Part shown: positions 42,254 through 53,530 of the stretch, piece by piece
Position numbering within the stretch: position 1 is the first letter of the stretch
Layout: each line of letters begins with the position of its first letter
DNA from: Lyophyllum atratum
Taxonomy: Eukaryota; Basidiomycota; Agaricomycetes; Agaricales; Lyophyllaceae
Direction: 5' to 3'
Assembly (NCBI GenBank): GCA_014905825.1
Contig: JACGCN010000061.1
Span: forward strand, 150,610-214,609
Length of the DNA stretch: 64,000 nucleotides
The notes under the pieces: generated by a model
Database searches by the model: none
What the model saw: the letters and a program-made list of their open reading frames with translations, nothing else
What the model was told of the DNA's origin: nothing
Program-made: the position numbers and the translations under genes

Positions 42254-44133
42254 GGCCTGGTAGTGTATCGGAACACGCCCGCACCGTATGCCCCATGCGG
42301 ACGTATCGCGTACCGCAGGAGAGCCCCGTTCGACTCGGGGCCAGGCCGTTCATTAACTCTTGATTTGATTTCTTTTCTGGTCCATCTCTCTCGCGCCATT
42401 TCTCTCCTTTTCTTTTTGGTGGACACCGTTCATGCGGACTCATACACTACTGTCGAGGAAAGAGGGGTAGGGCGTGGTGGTGTATCGGAACACACCCGCA
42501 TCTCTTATCCCGGGACGTCTGGAGCGGAGGAGAGCCCTGTTCGATCCAGGATCTGGCCGTCTCGCACATTAGCGTCATCTTTTTCGGTCAAGCTCCGACT
42601 TCGCCTCGTACACTTACATCGCGCGAAGAGGACTCACCGCACGCCATCCCCCACGCAATTTACGGCTATCGCGGGGAAGTCGAGTTCGACTGAGGACCAG
42701 GGCGTCCAATTCTTTCTCGCCATTCTCTCCCCGCACTCTCTCTCGCCATTTCTTTTCTCTCCTTTTCGAAGGACGCACTGCACCCCGTCCGACGCTGACT
42801 TATATGCTGCTCGAGGGAAGGGAGATAGGGCCTGGTGGTGTATCGGAACACACCCACACCGCATTCTTCTGCTGTGCAGATGAAAATCGTCTGAAGCGGA
42901 GGAGTGCCCTGTTCGACTCGGGACCAGGCCATTACGAGTTCGTCTTTTTCGTTCAAGCTCCAACTTTGCCTCGTACACCGCGCCCGAAGAGGATTCACCA
43001 CACGCCATCCCCTACGCATTCCACGGGTATCACGGGAAGCCGTGTTCGACTCAGGACCGGGGCGTCCATTTCTCTTTCGCCCTTTCTTTTTGTTTCTTTC
43101 TTTTCGAAGGATGTGCTCCCCACCCCGTTCGACGCCGACTTATACACTACTCGAGGGAAGGGAGGGAGGGCCTGGTGGTGTATCGGAACACACCCGCACC
43201 GCATTCTCCTGCTGTGCAGATGAAGTTCGTCTGAAGCGGAGGAGTGCCCTGTTCGACTCGGGACCAGGCCGCTGCCAAGTTGAGAGTCAATCGTTTTCGT
43301 TCAAGCTCCAACTTTGCCTCCCACACTGCGCCCGAAGAGGACTCACCACACGCCATCCCCTACGCATTCTACGGCTATCATGGGGAAGCTGTGTTCGACT
43401 CAGGACCGGGGCGTCCAATTCTTTCTCGCCATTCTCTCTCGCCACTCTCTCTCGCCATTTCTTTTGGATCTTCGAAGGCTGCGCGCCGCACCCCATGCAT
43501 GGCGACTCATACACTACTCCAGGGAACGGAGGCAGGGCCTGGTGGTGTATCGGAGCACACCCACACCGCATTCTCCTGCCGTGCACATGAAGTTCGTCTG
43601 GAGCGGAGGAGAGCCCTGTTCGAATCGGGACCAGGCCACTACGTGACTGCGCGTTGTGTTTTTCGTTCAAGCTCCAACTTTGCCTCGTACACCGCGCGCG
43701 AAGAGAAGTCATCTAAGCCAGATGTCATCTTTTGCATTGTTGACGCATACTACACTCGTCAACATTCTCAACTACCCTAGGGGAGTTCGACCCGGAGCCA
43801 GACCTCTTCAAGAGATATTGAATGTGCCGCCAATGTTTTTCTACGCTTTTGGTCATTTCTTCTCGGTGTCCCGCCGCGAGGAGGGGTTGAGGGAAGTCTG
43901 TCGGTGTACCGTTCACACTTGCTCGCTGTCATCGTCTTTCCGTATACGGAGAGCGGCAGTGCTGCGAATTCATTTTGTGCTCTTCCTCAACACTGAAACC
44001 GCTTGACATCAGCTCGTTCATCGCGCATGAAAGGAATGTACAAAGGCTCGCTGGTGCATAGGAACCCCTCCGCGTCGTACCGAAATTCGCGGTCGCTACA
44101 AGGGAGACCCCCTGTTCGAATCGGGGACAGGCC
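42254..44133 (+). repeat. Tandem array of tRNA-like repeats
   Basis: Six copies on the plus strand at about 42254-42347, 42471-42558, 42829-42930, 43169-43270, 43536-43637 and a divergent one at 44045-44133. Each begins GGCCTGG, continues with an A-box-like TGGTGTATCGGAACAC, and ends in a B-box-like GTTCGACTCGGG followed by CCAGGCC. The ends pair as a 7-bp acceptor stem, and in the first copy the T arm (CCCCG-TTCGACT-CGGGG) is perfect. The anticodon region is expanded by about 20-30 nt and lacks the usual U33, so the isoacceptor is unclear (Arg-CCG is possible). The spacers of units 2-5 are also repeated (unit about 340-370 bp) and contain a second GTTCGACT(C/G)AGGACC element. Confidence 0.72.
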
Positions 44134-44956
44134 TCTGGTCCAGGAAAAAGTGGTTTTTCGGTGGATCCAAGGGCGACTGCCCCAATGAGCGCTCTCAGGG
44201 GGGTTTATTTGATGCTATTCTCCGCCAGATTTTTGTGTTTGAATTCCTCACCTCGCCGTCACCCTCCGCAGCGTCTCCGCCCCTACTGGGCAGCTCTCAA
44301 GAAGGATTTGGAAGATACGCTGGCGCAGAGCCTCATGGCGGGCAAGAATGGCAATCTATCGATGACGTTTCGTGTTGAAAGATTTCTGAGGTCGAGGCTC
44401 CTCTGTATACTGCTATCCTCGGACAGTCTACTCTTGTTGATCTCGGATGGCAACCCCACCCGCGTCCAAAGACATATGACTCCGTTCTATTCGTTACTTT
44501 GCGTTTGAAGCGTTCAGATATATTTCAACATCTATGGTAATGTTTGACTCATATTTCACGTCACGAGTTCGGACGCGGCATTTCGCTTTCGACTCACTTG
44601 ATTTTTCCATCCTCCATTCTTTCTATCGTGCTGTGTCAGGGTCTTCATGTACCTGGGCATGCCACACGCTGAAGGCATCAACTTATTGGGAAGAGAATAT
44701 CGATTTTGTGCATCGTCACAAGTGTCCTCTGCGGAGCAGCGGCAGAGAACGTCCTCCGACGCCGCCCGATATAACCTCACTTGCCTTCATTCACAGGACG
44801 TATTCCTGCCCCTAGACTTCCGCCAGCTTGTCGCCTGTTTTGTTGACACTCGATCATAACATTCCTTTCTGAAGAGAATCGACTATCATTGGGTATGATT
44901 CTGGCGATGTCGTACTCTACCGACCTCGGAATATGTGTTTTTGCAGCACTGCAAAG
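44134..44956. other. Gene-free interval with a short inverted-repeat element
   Basis: This is 3' flank of the F-box gene at 44957. A segment of about 40 bp at 44286-44324 (plus), beginning TGGGCAGCTCTCAAGA, recurs almost unchanged on the minus strand at about 52930-52969. No gene is supported. Confidence 0.5.
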
Positions 44957-46639
44957 CTAAATGAATTTTATGTCGACTCCGTACCGACTGCTCAGCGCCT
45001 TGTATTGTTTCTTAGCGTTGACACTGGGCACCCTTCCTGGGATGACATAATCTATCTCCCAAAGTGTCGACTTGTGCCTCTGAAGCTCAGCGTCCAAGCG
45101 CATCTCGATCACTTTGATGAATGCGTTCGAGTCCGATGAGCTCTGGGTACACGTGAGATGGGTCAATCGGGGAAGAAGTACGCATCGTGCGAGGTCCTGC
45201 CAGATGTTGTCTGCGAACCGTATATGCCGTATGTCTACAGTAGCAGCTTCTGGCATGGCGTTAAGGAGCTCATATACATCGATCAGGTGAGGCGGTGCCT
45301 GCGTTGCGCCACGCTCATAGACCAAGTCAAACTTGAGTAGAGTGCATCCCGATCGGATGATCATGTTACGAAGAGAGTGAAGATCTGGCTGGTTCTCGTC
45401 GAATAAAACGCTGCAGGTCTTCAATGCTGGGACCGTCATGCAATCAAATATCCAGCTATTCTGCACTGAATGCAGTTCGAGGACTTTCAAGTGAGGTAGA
45501 TGGACATCGCCGGGTGTTTTGAACCCCGTTTCCTTAGGTGGAACGGAGGCGTAGAGGGTGACCAACTGCGTGAATCGTTGAAGGGTACTATGTAGCCCCG
45601 CATAATCCTGAAATTCGGCTTTCTGAAGGTTCAGGACATAGATATGATCCCATATGTGGCTCTCGATCAGAAGAGCAGGTACATGGCCCTTGATATCCAA
45701 CCGGCGGAGAAGAGGCATAGCCTCCGGGAGATGGGGGACTGATGTCGTATCCATACACTGAAATCGGACTTTCAAGGATTCTAAGGCGCTGCACCTTTGC
45801 ATTATCTGGACCATGCTGACGAGGGTCAGATTTTCCATATCGGTGATATCCAGGAAGGTAAGTTGGCTCCAGGGAATATCCAGTGATAGTATTGCGGAAT
45901 TAAATGCCTCCGGACATTTGAGCCTCAATTCACGAAGGCGGCTCGCTAACCGAAACGGCGCGGCGCCATCCCACCGCGACTCCCGATGTTCGCCAGTTGA
46001 AGGGCTTCCTGTGATACGAAGATGTGCCAACTCGAGCAACACCAAGGATTGTGGTGACACTGCCACCCAGAGTTCGTCATAAGCTTCGATGCTCATCTCC
46101 AGCAGAAGGCGGGACACATGCCAGAGATGAGGCAAAACAGTTGTTCTGACGTCCTTGTCCCTGACCTTCACCGACAGTGCCAATGGCACCATGGGAGGTA
46201 GTATCTCGCAAACACGGGTAAGTGTCCCTATTTCAGTTGCCAGGAATTCCCCTGGCCATAGACGATGGTCGTTATGAGATATACGCCGCCACGATGAACA
46301 TACATGCCCCAGTACCCAGGGAGCCTCTGAGCATTTCGAGGGTAGCACGCGGGCGATGTTTACTGGTACGCAATGGAGAAATATCTGAGAGAGGACCTCC
46401 GAGGGGAGATTTTTGTGGGGTGCAAGTGCAACGCAAAATTTGTTCATCCATTGTTGGTGCGTAGTCCGTTTCGCGATAAGGCTATCGATCTGGCGATCGA
46501 AGTCGGAAAGAATTCTTTCTTGTTCGCAATATATCTCTTTGCTGCGGCGGATCTCTGGTTCCGATAAGACCACATCGTTCACGATCCCTGCGTGTGTCTC
46601 GATCTTCTCGATGAGGGCCTCATCTGTCTTAGATGTCAT
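44957..46639 (-). CDS. F-box protein with N-terminal coiled coil (copy A)
   Basis: One intron-free frame of 560 residues. A coiled-coil segment (EQERILSDFDRQIDSLIAKR) at about 40-60 precedes an F-box-like region: LPSEVLSQIFLHC, then APWVLGHVCSSWRRISH. About 400 residues of leucine-rich-repeat-like sequence follow (LRELRLKCPEAF, LTFLDITDMENLTL, LPHLKVLELHS). This layout is typical of the large Agaricomycete F-box expansion. It should recruit substrates to SCF ligases; the target is unknown. Copy B at 53952-55643 is a close paralogue in the opposite orientation. The ATG chosen is the one conserved in both copies. Confidence 0.86.
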   Translation of the reverse strand: MTSKTDEALIEKIETHAGIVNDVVLSEPEIRRSKEIYCEQERILSDFDRQIDSLIAKRTTHQQWMNKFCVALAPHKNLPSEVLSQIFLHCVPVNIARVLPSKCSEAPWVLGHVCSSWRRISHNDHRLWPGEFLATEIGTLTRVCEILPPMVPLALSVKVRDKDVRTTVLPHLWHVSRLLLEMSIEAYDELWVAVSPQSLVLLELAHLRITGSPSTGEHRESRWDGAAPFRLASRLRELRLKCPEAFNSAILSLDIPWSQLTFLDITDMENLTLVSMVQIMQRCSALESLKVRFQCMDTTSVPHLPEAMPLLRRLDIKGHVPALLIESHIWDHIYVLNLQKAEFQDYAGLHSTLQRFTQLVTLYASVPPKETGFKTPGDVHLPHLKVLELHSVQNSWIFDCMTVPALKTCSVLFDENQPDLHSLRNMIIRSGCTLLKFDLVYERGATQAPPHLIDVYELLNAMPEAATVDIRHIRFADNIWQDLARCVLLPRLTHLTCTQSSSDSNAFIKVIEMRLDAELQRHKSTLWEIDYVIPGRVPSVNAKKQYKALSSRYGVDIKFI

Positions 46640-46859
46640 TCGGAAGGTTGGCCAAGAGTTGCTCCATATTATTACAGATCAGACTCCAATTACATAGAAG
46701 TTTTGAGGATGAGCATACCTTGTAGATATTTCGTTGATAGTGAAGCACGTCGAGCCACCATGCAATGTTTTGTGATGCCAGATCGTCGTGGGAAATGGCG
46801 GCCACCGGTGGTAACAATACTTGTACAATCCAACCCTCAACGGACCCTAGCGTCAAGCT

Positions 46860-47275
46860 AATCCGTACAGAAGATATCATGCGATATTCTACTTCCCTAC
46901 AGCCGCTCCTCACTGATTCTCCGCAGATGCCGCAATACCGGCCAGCCCCATCTCCCCTCCCAAGCTGCGGTATCTGGCGACCATATCTACATATCCGGCT
47001 TCTTCCCACTTACGCCTCACACTGGGGTCCTCGTTGGAGATGACATCGACAGTCAAACGCACTCTGTACTCAAAAACTGCAAGATTGTGCTGGAGGCTGC
47101 CGGCTCGAATCTAAAGAAAGTAGTCAAAGTAACCGTAAGTGTCCCCATATCCGATCGCCTCAGCTGTTTACGCGACTGACTGGTTGGACCCGATATCCAG
47201 CTATGCCTCAAGGACATCCAAGACTCTGACCTGCCCTTCTGTGACAGGTCCCTACGCCCAGCAAAGAGAACATGA
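46860..47275 (+). pseudogene. RidA/YjgF-family remnant
   Basis: The plus strand encodes DAAIPASP, then after a frame change PSQAAVSGDHIYISGFFPL. It continues through SVLKNCKIVLEAAGSNLKK and VVKVT up to a GTAAGT donor. After a plausible intron come LCLKDIQDSDLPF and a premature stop. The order and spacing match RidA (reactive imine deaminase) proteins, but the N-terminal third is out of frame with the core and the C-terminal third, including the catalytic Arg region, is missing. It sits between F-box copy A and HUL5. Confidence 0.8.
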
Positions 47276-47500
47276 TCGGCTTCAGATTTGATAACCGTCT
47301 ATCTATCTGATATACGTATTACAAGGAACTGCAGTCGTGCGTCAAGTACAAATGAGGTGTCCAAAATGAGAGCAAGCGTATAACAAAACAAGGGCGAGAT
47401 GGTGTATGTATTGATAGTAACGGTGACAGTGAAGTAGGTTGATAGATCGTACAAGGAGTCGCAGTTTACGGGCGGTGTCTAGTCAGACATTATCGCATGT

Positions 47501-50500
47501 TTACGACAGGTCAAACCCGGCGTTGGAGTTGATGGCCTGCAAGAGCTTAGCACGCAGTACGTCCTCGCTCTTGTAACGAGGGAGCTAGTGGTAGGTGAAG
47601 AACCGTTGTCAGTGAGGGCGAGAGGACGGCGATGAAGATCGAAGGCGTACCTTCAAAAGGTTCACACAGGTACTCGCTGTCGGCAGCCGCTGTTGATCAG
47701 AGCTGGCGTCTCGTATCGAGAAGTTCGGTACGAGTTCTTTGAACCCGCTGGTAAGAGAAGTCGTAAGTACGCAAGATGGTAGATGAAGCGGATCGAAACG
47801 TACAGCAGGGGCGGCCGGCTACAGCTTGTCACGAACCGAAGAAGCGCCATCCGTTGCTCCTGATTGAAAGTCTCGACGACCTGGATCAAAGAAATGAGGT
47901 AGGAAGAAGGAATAGGAAACTTGGTTCCTCACATTCCAGAAAGCGATGATCGTGTCCTCATGATCATCGTAAAGCCCCCCGTAGTTAGTATGCTCCCTGA
48001 GATCCTCGAAATCGATGGGCGCGTTGACGCCACCAAGCAGCACCTGTACCTCTTGCTGGTTGAACATCCTGCGCAAGACGTGAGTCTCGATCGTCCCCTG
48101 TGTGTGAACGACGTACCTTATCCATTTAGGATCGATCATCTCAGAAAGCCCCTCAAAGAAAGCCTCACTCTGCAGCTTAATCTGCTTCGTTAAGCGGTAG
48201 TGCGACACTAGCTGGATGTACTGTAGGCGATTCTCCCGCGTGACGGCGATATTGCTTCCATCCGGGATGAGATCGATCGACTTGGTCTCCCCGAACTCTG
48301 TATCAAGTACGTAGTCAGCCTTCATGCAACTAGTTGGGCGCGGGAAAAACTAACCCTCGATGGCGATGGTGAAGTTCAAGGAAAGATCCTCGATGTTCCC
48401 GGCGTAATGCTTCAAGTATATGAGGCCGTTGTAGAGGTCAGGGTCCAGCGACGCGAGATCATCGAGAAAACTTTGTTTCCCAAGCCACTGTGATTCGAGG
48501 GTAAGGTCAACAAAACGTCGAAATCAACAAGGCGGCCTTACCTTCGCAAGGAAGAAACCTGAGAAAGCGACATCGACAAGTATACCCTCATACATAGCCT
48601 TTCCAAGAATACGCCCAATGAATCTATACCAGTTAAGATTATGCACTGCACAAGGAGACGAAAATATCAGCGACGGGGCCAAAACTCCAACCCAACAAAC
48701 ACACTCACTCTCCGTAGCATAAGCATGCGGATTCGGATACAACTCATTCTTCTTATTCGCCAACCAAAGCCCTCGGTCCGTATCAAACACCTCCCTGCAC
48801 AACGACGTGAAAAACTCCTTGAACACCCCACCCCCATCAATCCCCGCCTCCTCCGCCCCCCACTGGTCTATAAACGCAATTTCAATCGGCGCCTTCAGAT
48901 CAGCCTCCGCAAGCCTATCAAACCCGTCCTGCGCGACATTCCCCCGGCGCACCTGCACCCTCGTCCGTGAGGGCCGTTGGAACATGTGGCTAATCGGTTG
49001 CGTAGATGAGGCATGGGACATGGCGTCGTTGAGGACGAAGTTCCGGAATATGGAGACGCGGACGTCGAAGGGGATGCCGAAGGGGATGTTGTTGAGGACG
49101 CCGAGGCGGGGTGAGAGGTAGGCAAGCTGCCGTTTGCTGTGGGTCTGGAGAGTAGGACGCCTACCAAACAGGGGCGTGGGTGATGCGGTGGTGTTGGACA
49201 GTTCACGTTCTTCGAAGCTGGGAGGGAGTTAGATGGGATGATCAGAAGGGAAGGACAAGGTGAACGTACATCGCAGCGTCGACGAAGGACTGAACGTCAA
49301 TTTGTGACGTGACGAGCCAGTGGTCTTGAGGTACGAAGGGTTTCCGGGAGCTGGGGAGCAAACGTTAGTTATCTTCGTTGATTCGAGAAGTGAATGAGAC
49401 GAGGTGGGCAAGGCAGAAAGACGGTCAATCCCACACGGGCGTGCACCGACGTGACTAGCCCCCGTAGAGAAGGAACCAAGAGAAAAACAAAGAACTCACT
49501 CTCTCGCATGTATGCCCAGCAAACATCTCGTAACTCTCTCTCTCACGCCCTCCCACGTACACCTTATACCCTCACCCACAAACTGCTGCATCACATCCAC
49601 ATCCTCCCTCCAATACAACGCAAAGGCCACATTCATCAGCTGCCGGCTCCACTCCGCCAGCTCGTCCAGCCCAAGCGGGTTCCGCGCCATCGGGGATGTG
49701 CCTTTCACTCCTGCCCGGGAAGCTGAAGCAGACGAGGTCCCGAAGAACTCGTCGTCGCCCATGGTGAGCATGGCCTTCGTGTATAGCTCTACGAGGAGGA
49801 GAAGCGGGGTCCATAGCTCCGTCTTGGTCGTTTCGGGGTTCATGATTGATCCGCCTGCTGCGTCTCTCCCGAGTCCGGTTCCACGGACATAGCCTCTATA
49901 GATCTCGCGGACGAGCGCTGGTGCAGCTGCCAGCACACGTGGAGTAACGTCAGCTGGCCAGACCGTCGACAGCGCGAAGAGGAAAGCGAGGAGTGCGGGG
50001 CGAGACGTGGGTGATGGTGGAAGGGCGAGGATCGACCCGATGTGTAGTGCACTTGGGAGGCTGGAAATGCGCTTGAATGTTCTGGCATCTGGGGGTGTGA
50101 TGGGGAGTGCCGCCGTAGCTGGGGCGGTGAAGGTGGAGACGACTGAGACGCGGGTACGTCTCGTGTCTGGATCGTGTTCGGACTCGGAATCGGATTCGTC
50201 GCCGGTCCAAGGGGAGCGTGGGGAGGACTTGAGTGGTGGTGGATTGAGGATGGCGACGGGTATAGCATTGATGAGGGATGTGAGGAGGTGGAAATAGGTT
50301 GCGAGGGACTGCGCGTCTAAAAGTCGGTACCTCGGAGGGACGAAAACCTGGAGATTGGCGATGAGGTTGATCTTGTCGTTTGGGGTGGTGCTTCCAACGA
50401 TAGTATCGACGTTTAGCAGAGAAATTCGGGCGAAGGGGAGTTGCGCGGAGAGGTTGGTGAGACTCCTGGCCGATATGCGATTGGGGAGGGATGGAATGGT

Positions 50501-51383
50501 CAGAATGTGTATGAAGACGGCGTTTAGAGCATTGATGTAGGGTGTAGATGTATCTGGTAACGTCTGGAAAGGTGCAGTGACTAATGATACAGCTAGGGCG
50601 AGGGCTGGCGATGATCGTGCTTCCGTGGGCTATGAACACATTAGTAGGCTCATCGGGACCGAGGATAGGTTCAACCTACTATTCCAGCCACCACACGCGA
50701 CAGTTGCCCGTAAAAATCGTGACCAAGAAGATAGTTGGTTATCTCAGCCGTAGCCTGAGCACCGAAATCACCGAGGTACTGGACTGACGTCGACGGCGAA
50801 AGCAATACATTCAGAACTTGAAGATGCGAAGTCGCCTGCGGAGATCTAGGAGCGGTTCAGCTACATGAGACTCGTTTTCAGAGACTGAACTCACAGCGGC
50901 GTTTTGGCTGCAGAGTGCAAGATATATGTAGCGACTTGTTTAATAAGTGCAAGCCAACTCGGCCGCGTAAGTGGCTGCCGTGCGAGCGCAAACAGAGTTT
51001 CTAATAGCCACAGGGGGGTGGGTTTAGATAATAAAGGCAAAAGGCGGTTCCGACTCACCAGGTCCTGCAGCAACCATCCGTTCTGACCAAATCGACAAAG
51101 CCTCCTCGTCCTTCCTCCCAATAACCGCCAAACATCGTAACCCAATCAATCCTTCCACATCCCGCTCAAACGCTTCCCGAATCTCCACCCGCGCTCTTCT
51201 CGCCTCCTGGATGCCTCGCCACCATGCCTGTACCTTCAACGCATTCTCGTGCCGCCGTTGTTGCTCCAGGCGTTCATTCCTTAGCGCCCGGGTGCGATCG
51301 ATGAGTGTAGCGTGCGATAGGGCGGTAGATGCACCACCGAGGTTGATCTTGCGCTTGCGCTCGTCACCGAAGGGAGCGAACAT
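47501..51383 (-). CDS. HUL5: HECT-type E3 ubiquitin ligase, HUL5/UBE3C family
   Basis: Thirteen exons (51383-51059, 51000-50895, 50845-50680, 50629-49500, 49350-49270, 49217-48709, 48645-48542, 48487-48355, 48297-48117, 48068-47933, 47880-47804, 47747-47651, 47584-47501) total 3129 nt, 1042 residues in frame. The N-terminus MFAPFGDERKRKINLGG plus the IQ-like ENALKVQAWWRG is diagnostic of the family. The HECT domain fills the last about 380 residues: IAFIDQWGAEEAGIDGGGVF, LWLANKKNELYPNPHA, WYRFIGRILGKAMYEGILVD, YVVHTQGTIE-free splice at 48117, RLQYIQLVSHYRL and LPTASTCVNLLKLP with catalytic Cys at about 1010. In yeast Hul5 extends ubiquitin chains at the proteasome and in stress-induced cytosolic quality control. 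Confidence 0.95.
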
Positions 51384-51473
51384 GGGTAAGGAGATGGGCA
51401 GAACAGAGACGGTGCGTAAGCCAGCTATCTGCAGAGGCGCGACCACGTGCTTTCGGGATGACTCAGCCGTCAG

Positions 51474-51860
51474 TCCGTTCCGTTGTCCGTCCCGAGGTCA
51501 TCTTGTCCCGATACTCTACGTCCTCGAATGTGAGGTCTATCGTTAGGCTGCCATCTTAAAGCGTGATGAATCTCAGGTCCATTTCTTGCGATGTTCTCCT
51601 CAACCGACGAACGCGAAGCATTCGCTAACTTGTTCGTTCTCGAACCTTCTCGGCCATCCTGACAGGTGTCTAGCCCATTCCATTCCACCTACTGGCGCTA
51701 TCAACGAGGGAGGAGGCAAAATTGCGGTTCAAATTCTACTGTCATCGTGGCTTCTCTTTCGACTCTTCGTGCCTGGTTGAACTTACAACGCTGTTACACC
51801 TACACTTTTTGCGACACCCATGAGGCTGTCTGGGTGTTGACAACTGGGCTAAACTATCAT
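51474..51860. repeat. Direct repeat, copy 1 of 2
   Basis: Matches 52269-52670 in the same orientation. Shared blocks include CCGTTCCGTTGTCCG, TCATCTTGTCCCGATACTCT, TCGAATGTGAGGTCTATCGT and a closing GACACCCATGAGGCTGTCTGG. Scattered substitutions and small indels break any common reading frame. Confidence 0.85.
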
Positions 51861-52268
51861 GGACAACCGGGAAGAGACGTAGTTGAAGCTCAAGCGAGAT
51901 CGATGTATTGACGTGGTGGCTGGCGGCCTGTCACTGGTGCGTATCGTTATCTTCTTCTGTCTAGATCATCGCTCAATCCTCCCTAAGAAGATATCACACG
52001 CTTGTTAGTGCTAATGTGAACTTAGTTTTACGACCCTCTTTCGCTCGATCATTGACTTCGCGAGCAGTATTACCACCAACGCAGCAATTGGCAGTCAAAA
52101 GTACAAGTGACGAATTTTTTATTCCAACTATGGCGACGCCCATTCACGACTTCGACAACTCAGTAGAGGGTCTATCACGTCGCATCTGGTATAAAATCTA
52201 TTCGATTGGTGAGACAACTAGGACTGGTCTTTTACGGTTGACCTGCGCGTTCGTACTCAGCCCCGACT

Positions 52269-52670
52269 CCGTTCCGTTGTCCGAGGACGAACTTGAAGCA
52301 ACTCATCTTGTCCCGATACTCTGAGTCTACGTTCTCGAATGTGAGGTCTATCGTTGTGCTGCCGTCTTAAACGTGGTGAATCTCAGGACCCGTTCTTTGG
52401 CAAGTACTCCTCAGTCGAGGACCGCAAGGCATTCGCTGACTTTTACTGGTTCTTTCTCGAACCTTCTCGCTCATTCTGACAAGTGTCTACCTTGTTCTGT
52501 TCCACCCTCTAGCGCTATCGACGAGGGAGAAGACAAAATACCGGCTCAAATTCTACTATCGTCATGCTTTTTTTTGATTCTTCGTGCCTGATTGAATCCA
52601 CGACGCCGTTACACCTACACTTTTTGCGACACCCATGAGGCTGTCTGGGCGTTGACAACTGGGCTAAACT
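52269..52670. repeat. Direct repeat, copy 2 of 2
   Basis: Second copy of the element at 51474-51860, offset by about 795 bp. It carries a short insertion after GTTGTCCG relative to copy 1 and ends with the same GTTGACAACTGGGCTAAACT block. No function is evident. Confidence 0.85.
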
Positions 52671-53119
52671 ATCCCTGCGTTACCTCAGACATTAATATTT
52701 GACAGTAAGTTCCACTGCTCCAGTATGGGTGACGGTAAGATTCCCATAAACCTCATCGATCAACGGTAGGCGTGCTGGTTACGGTAGAAGAGAGTGATAG
52801 CATGTAGACCACTAGTAAACGCCTCTTGAAGGCGTGGCTGAAATAGTATACGATCAATACAGTGCCTCAAGTGATACGGACAGGCGTTAAGATAAGTCAT
52901 GTCTGCAATACGTTCGACCACGCCGTCCGCCAGCGTATCTTCCCAATCCGTCTTAAGAGCTGCCCAGCCCATCTTCCGACATAGCGGTAAAGGATTCTGT
53001 ACACTTGGTGCCGCCTAGGAGCCTCTTAATACTCCAGATTCAGACGATTTACTATCGATAACGCCTAGATAGGTGCGAAACACCTTAGTAGGCACCAAAA
53101 ATAGAGAGGTAAGTAGACC

Positions 53120-53530
53120 AGCACTTACCCCTTACAAGAACGTGATGCGGGTGCGTTCCGATACACCACCAGGCCCTACCTCTAATTCCTCAAGTAGCGT
53201 ATGAGTGCGCATGAACGGAGTGCAGCGCGCGTCCGTCGAGAAGAAGAAGAGAAACGAAACGGCGAGAGAGAGAGATGGATGGCCTGGTCCGGAGTTGAAC
53301 AGGGCTGTCCCGCGTGTGCGGTGAATACGGGCACGGTGTGTGCCAATACACCAAGGCGCCTGATTCCTTCTCCCCCGCGGGTGGTGTGTCAGCTAAAAAC
53401 GGGCGCATAGGGCAGAAAGAAAGTTTGGGGGTTCCATATGAAAGGCCTGGCCCTGAGTTGAACAGGGCTCTCCCGCGGTAGCCATGTGTGGGGCATACGA
53501 CGTGGGCGTGTTCCGATACACCACCGGGCC
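53120..53530 (-). repeat. Second tRNA-like repeat cluster
   Basis: Three minus-strand copies of the element found at 42.2-44.1 kb. A complete one lies at 53530-53444 (T arm CCCTG-TTCAACT-CAGGG perfect), a divergent complete one at 53360-53281, and a 5' part only at about 53175-53120. All keep the GTGTAT(C/T)GG A-box-like core; the two complete copies end in CCAGGCC. The cluster lies 5' of F-box copy B. Confidence 0.7.

Larger units (their letters stand above)
51384..53119. other. Gene-free interval with repeats
   Basis: This stretch holds the HUL5 upstream region, a non-coding direct repeat (51474-52670) and a minus-strand fragment around 52760-52972. The fragment translates as GWAALKTDWEDTLADGVVER and shares DNA with 44286-44324. 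No intact gene is supported. Confidence 0.55.

Noticed and set aside
42254..43637. Annotating each tRNA-like copy as a functional tRNA gene
   Set aside because: No copy shows a proper anticodon loop with U33, the central insert is long and variable, and most T arms have mismatches, so I list them as repeats.
42137..43780. Long plus-strand frames with repeated protein motifs
   Set aside because: They are translations of the tRNA-like tandem array; the repeats are conserved at the level of RNA-type boxes and not of codons.
49137..49165. Possible 28-nt GT...AG intron in HUL5
   Set aside because: Too short for a spliceosomal intron, and reading through keeps the correct frame into SKRQLAYLSPRLG.
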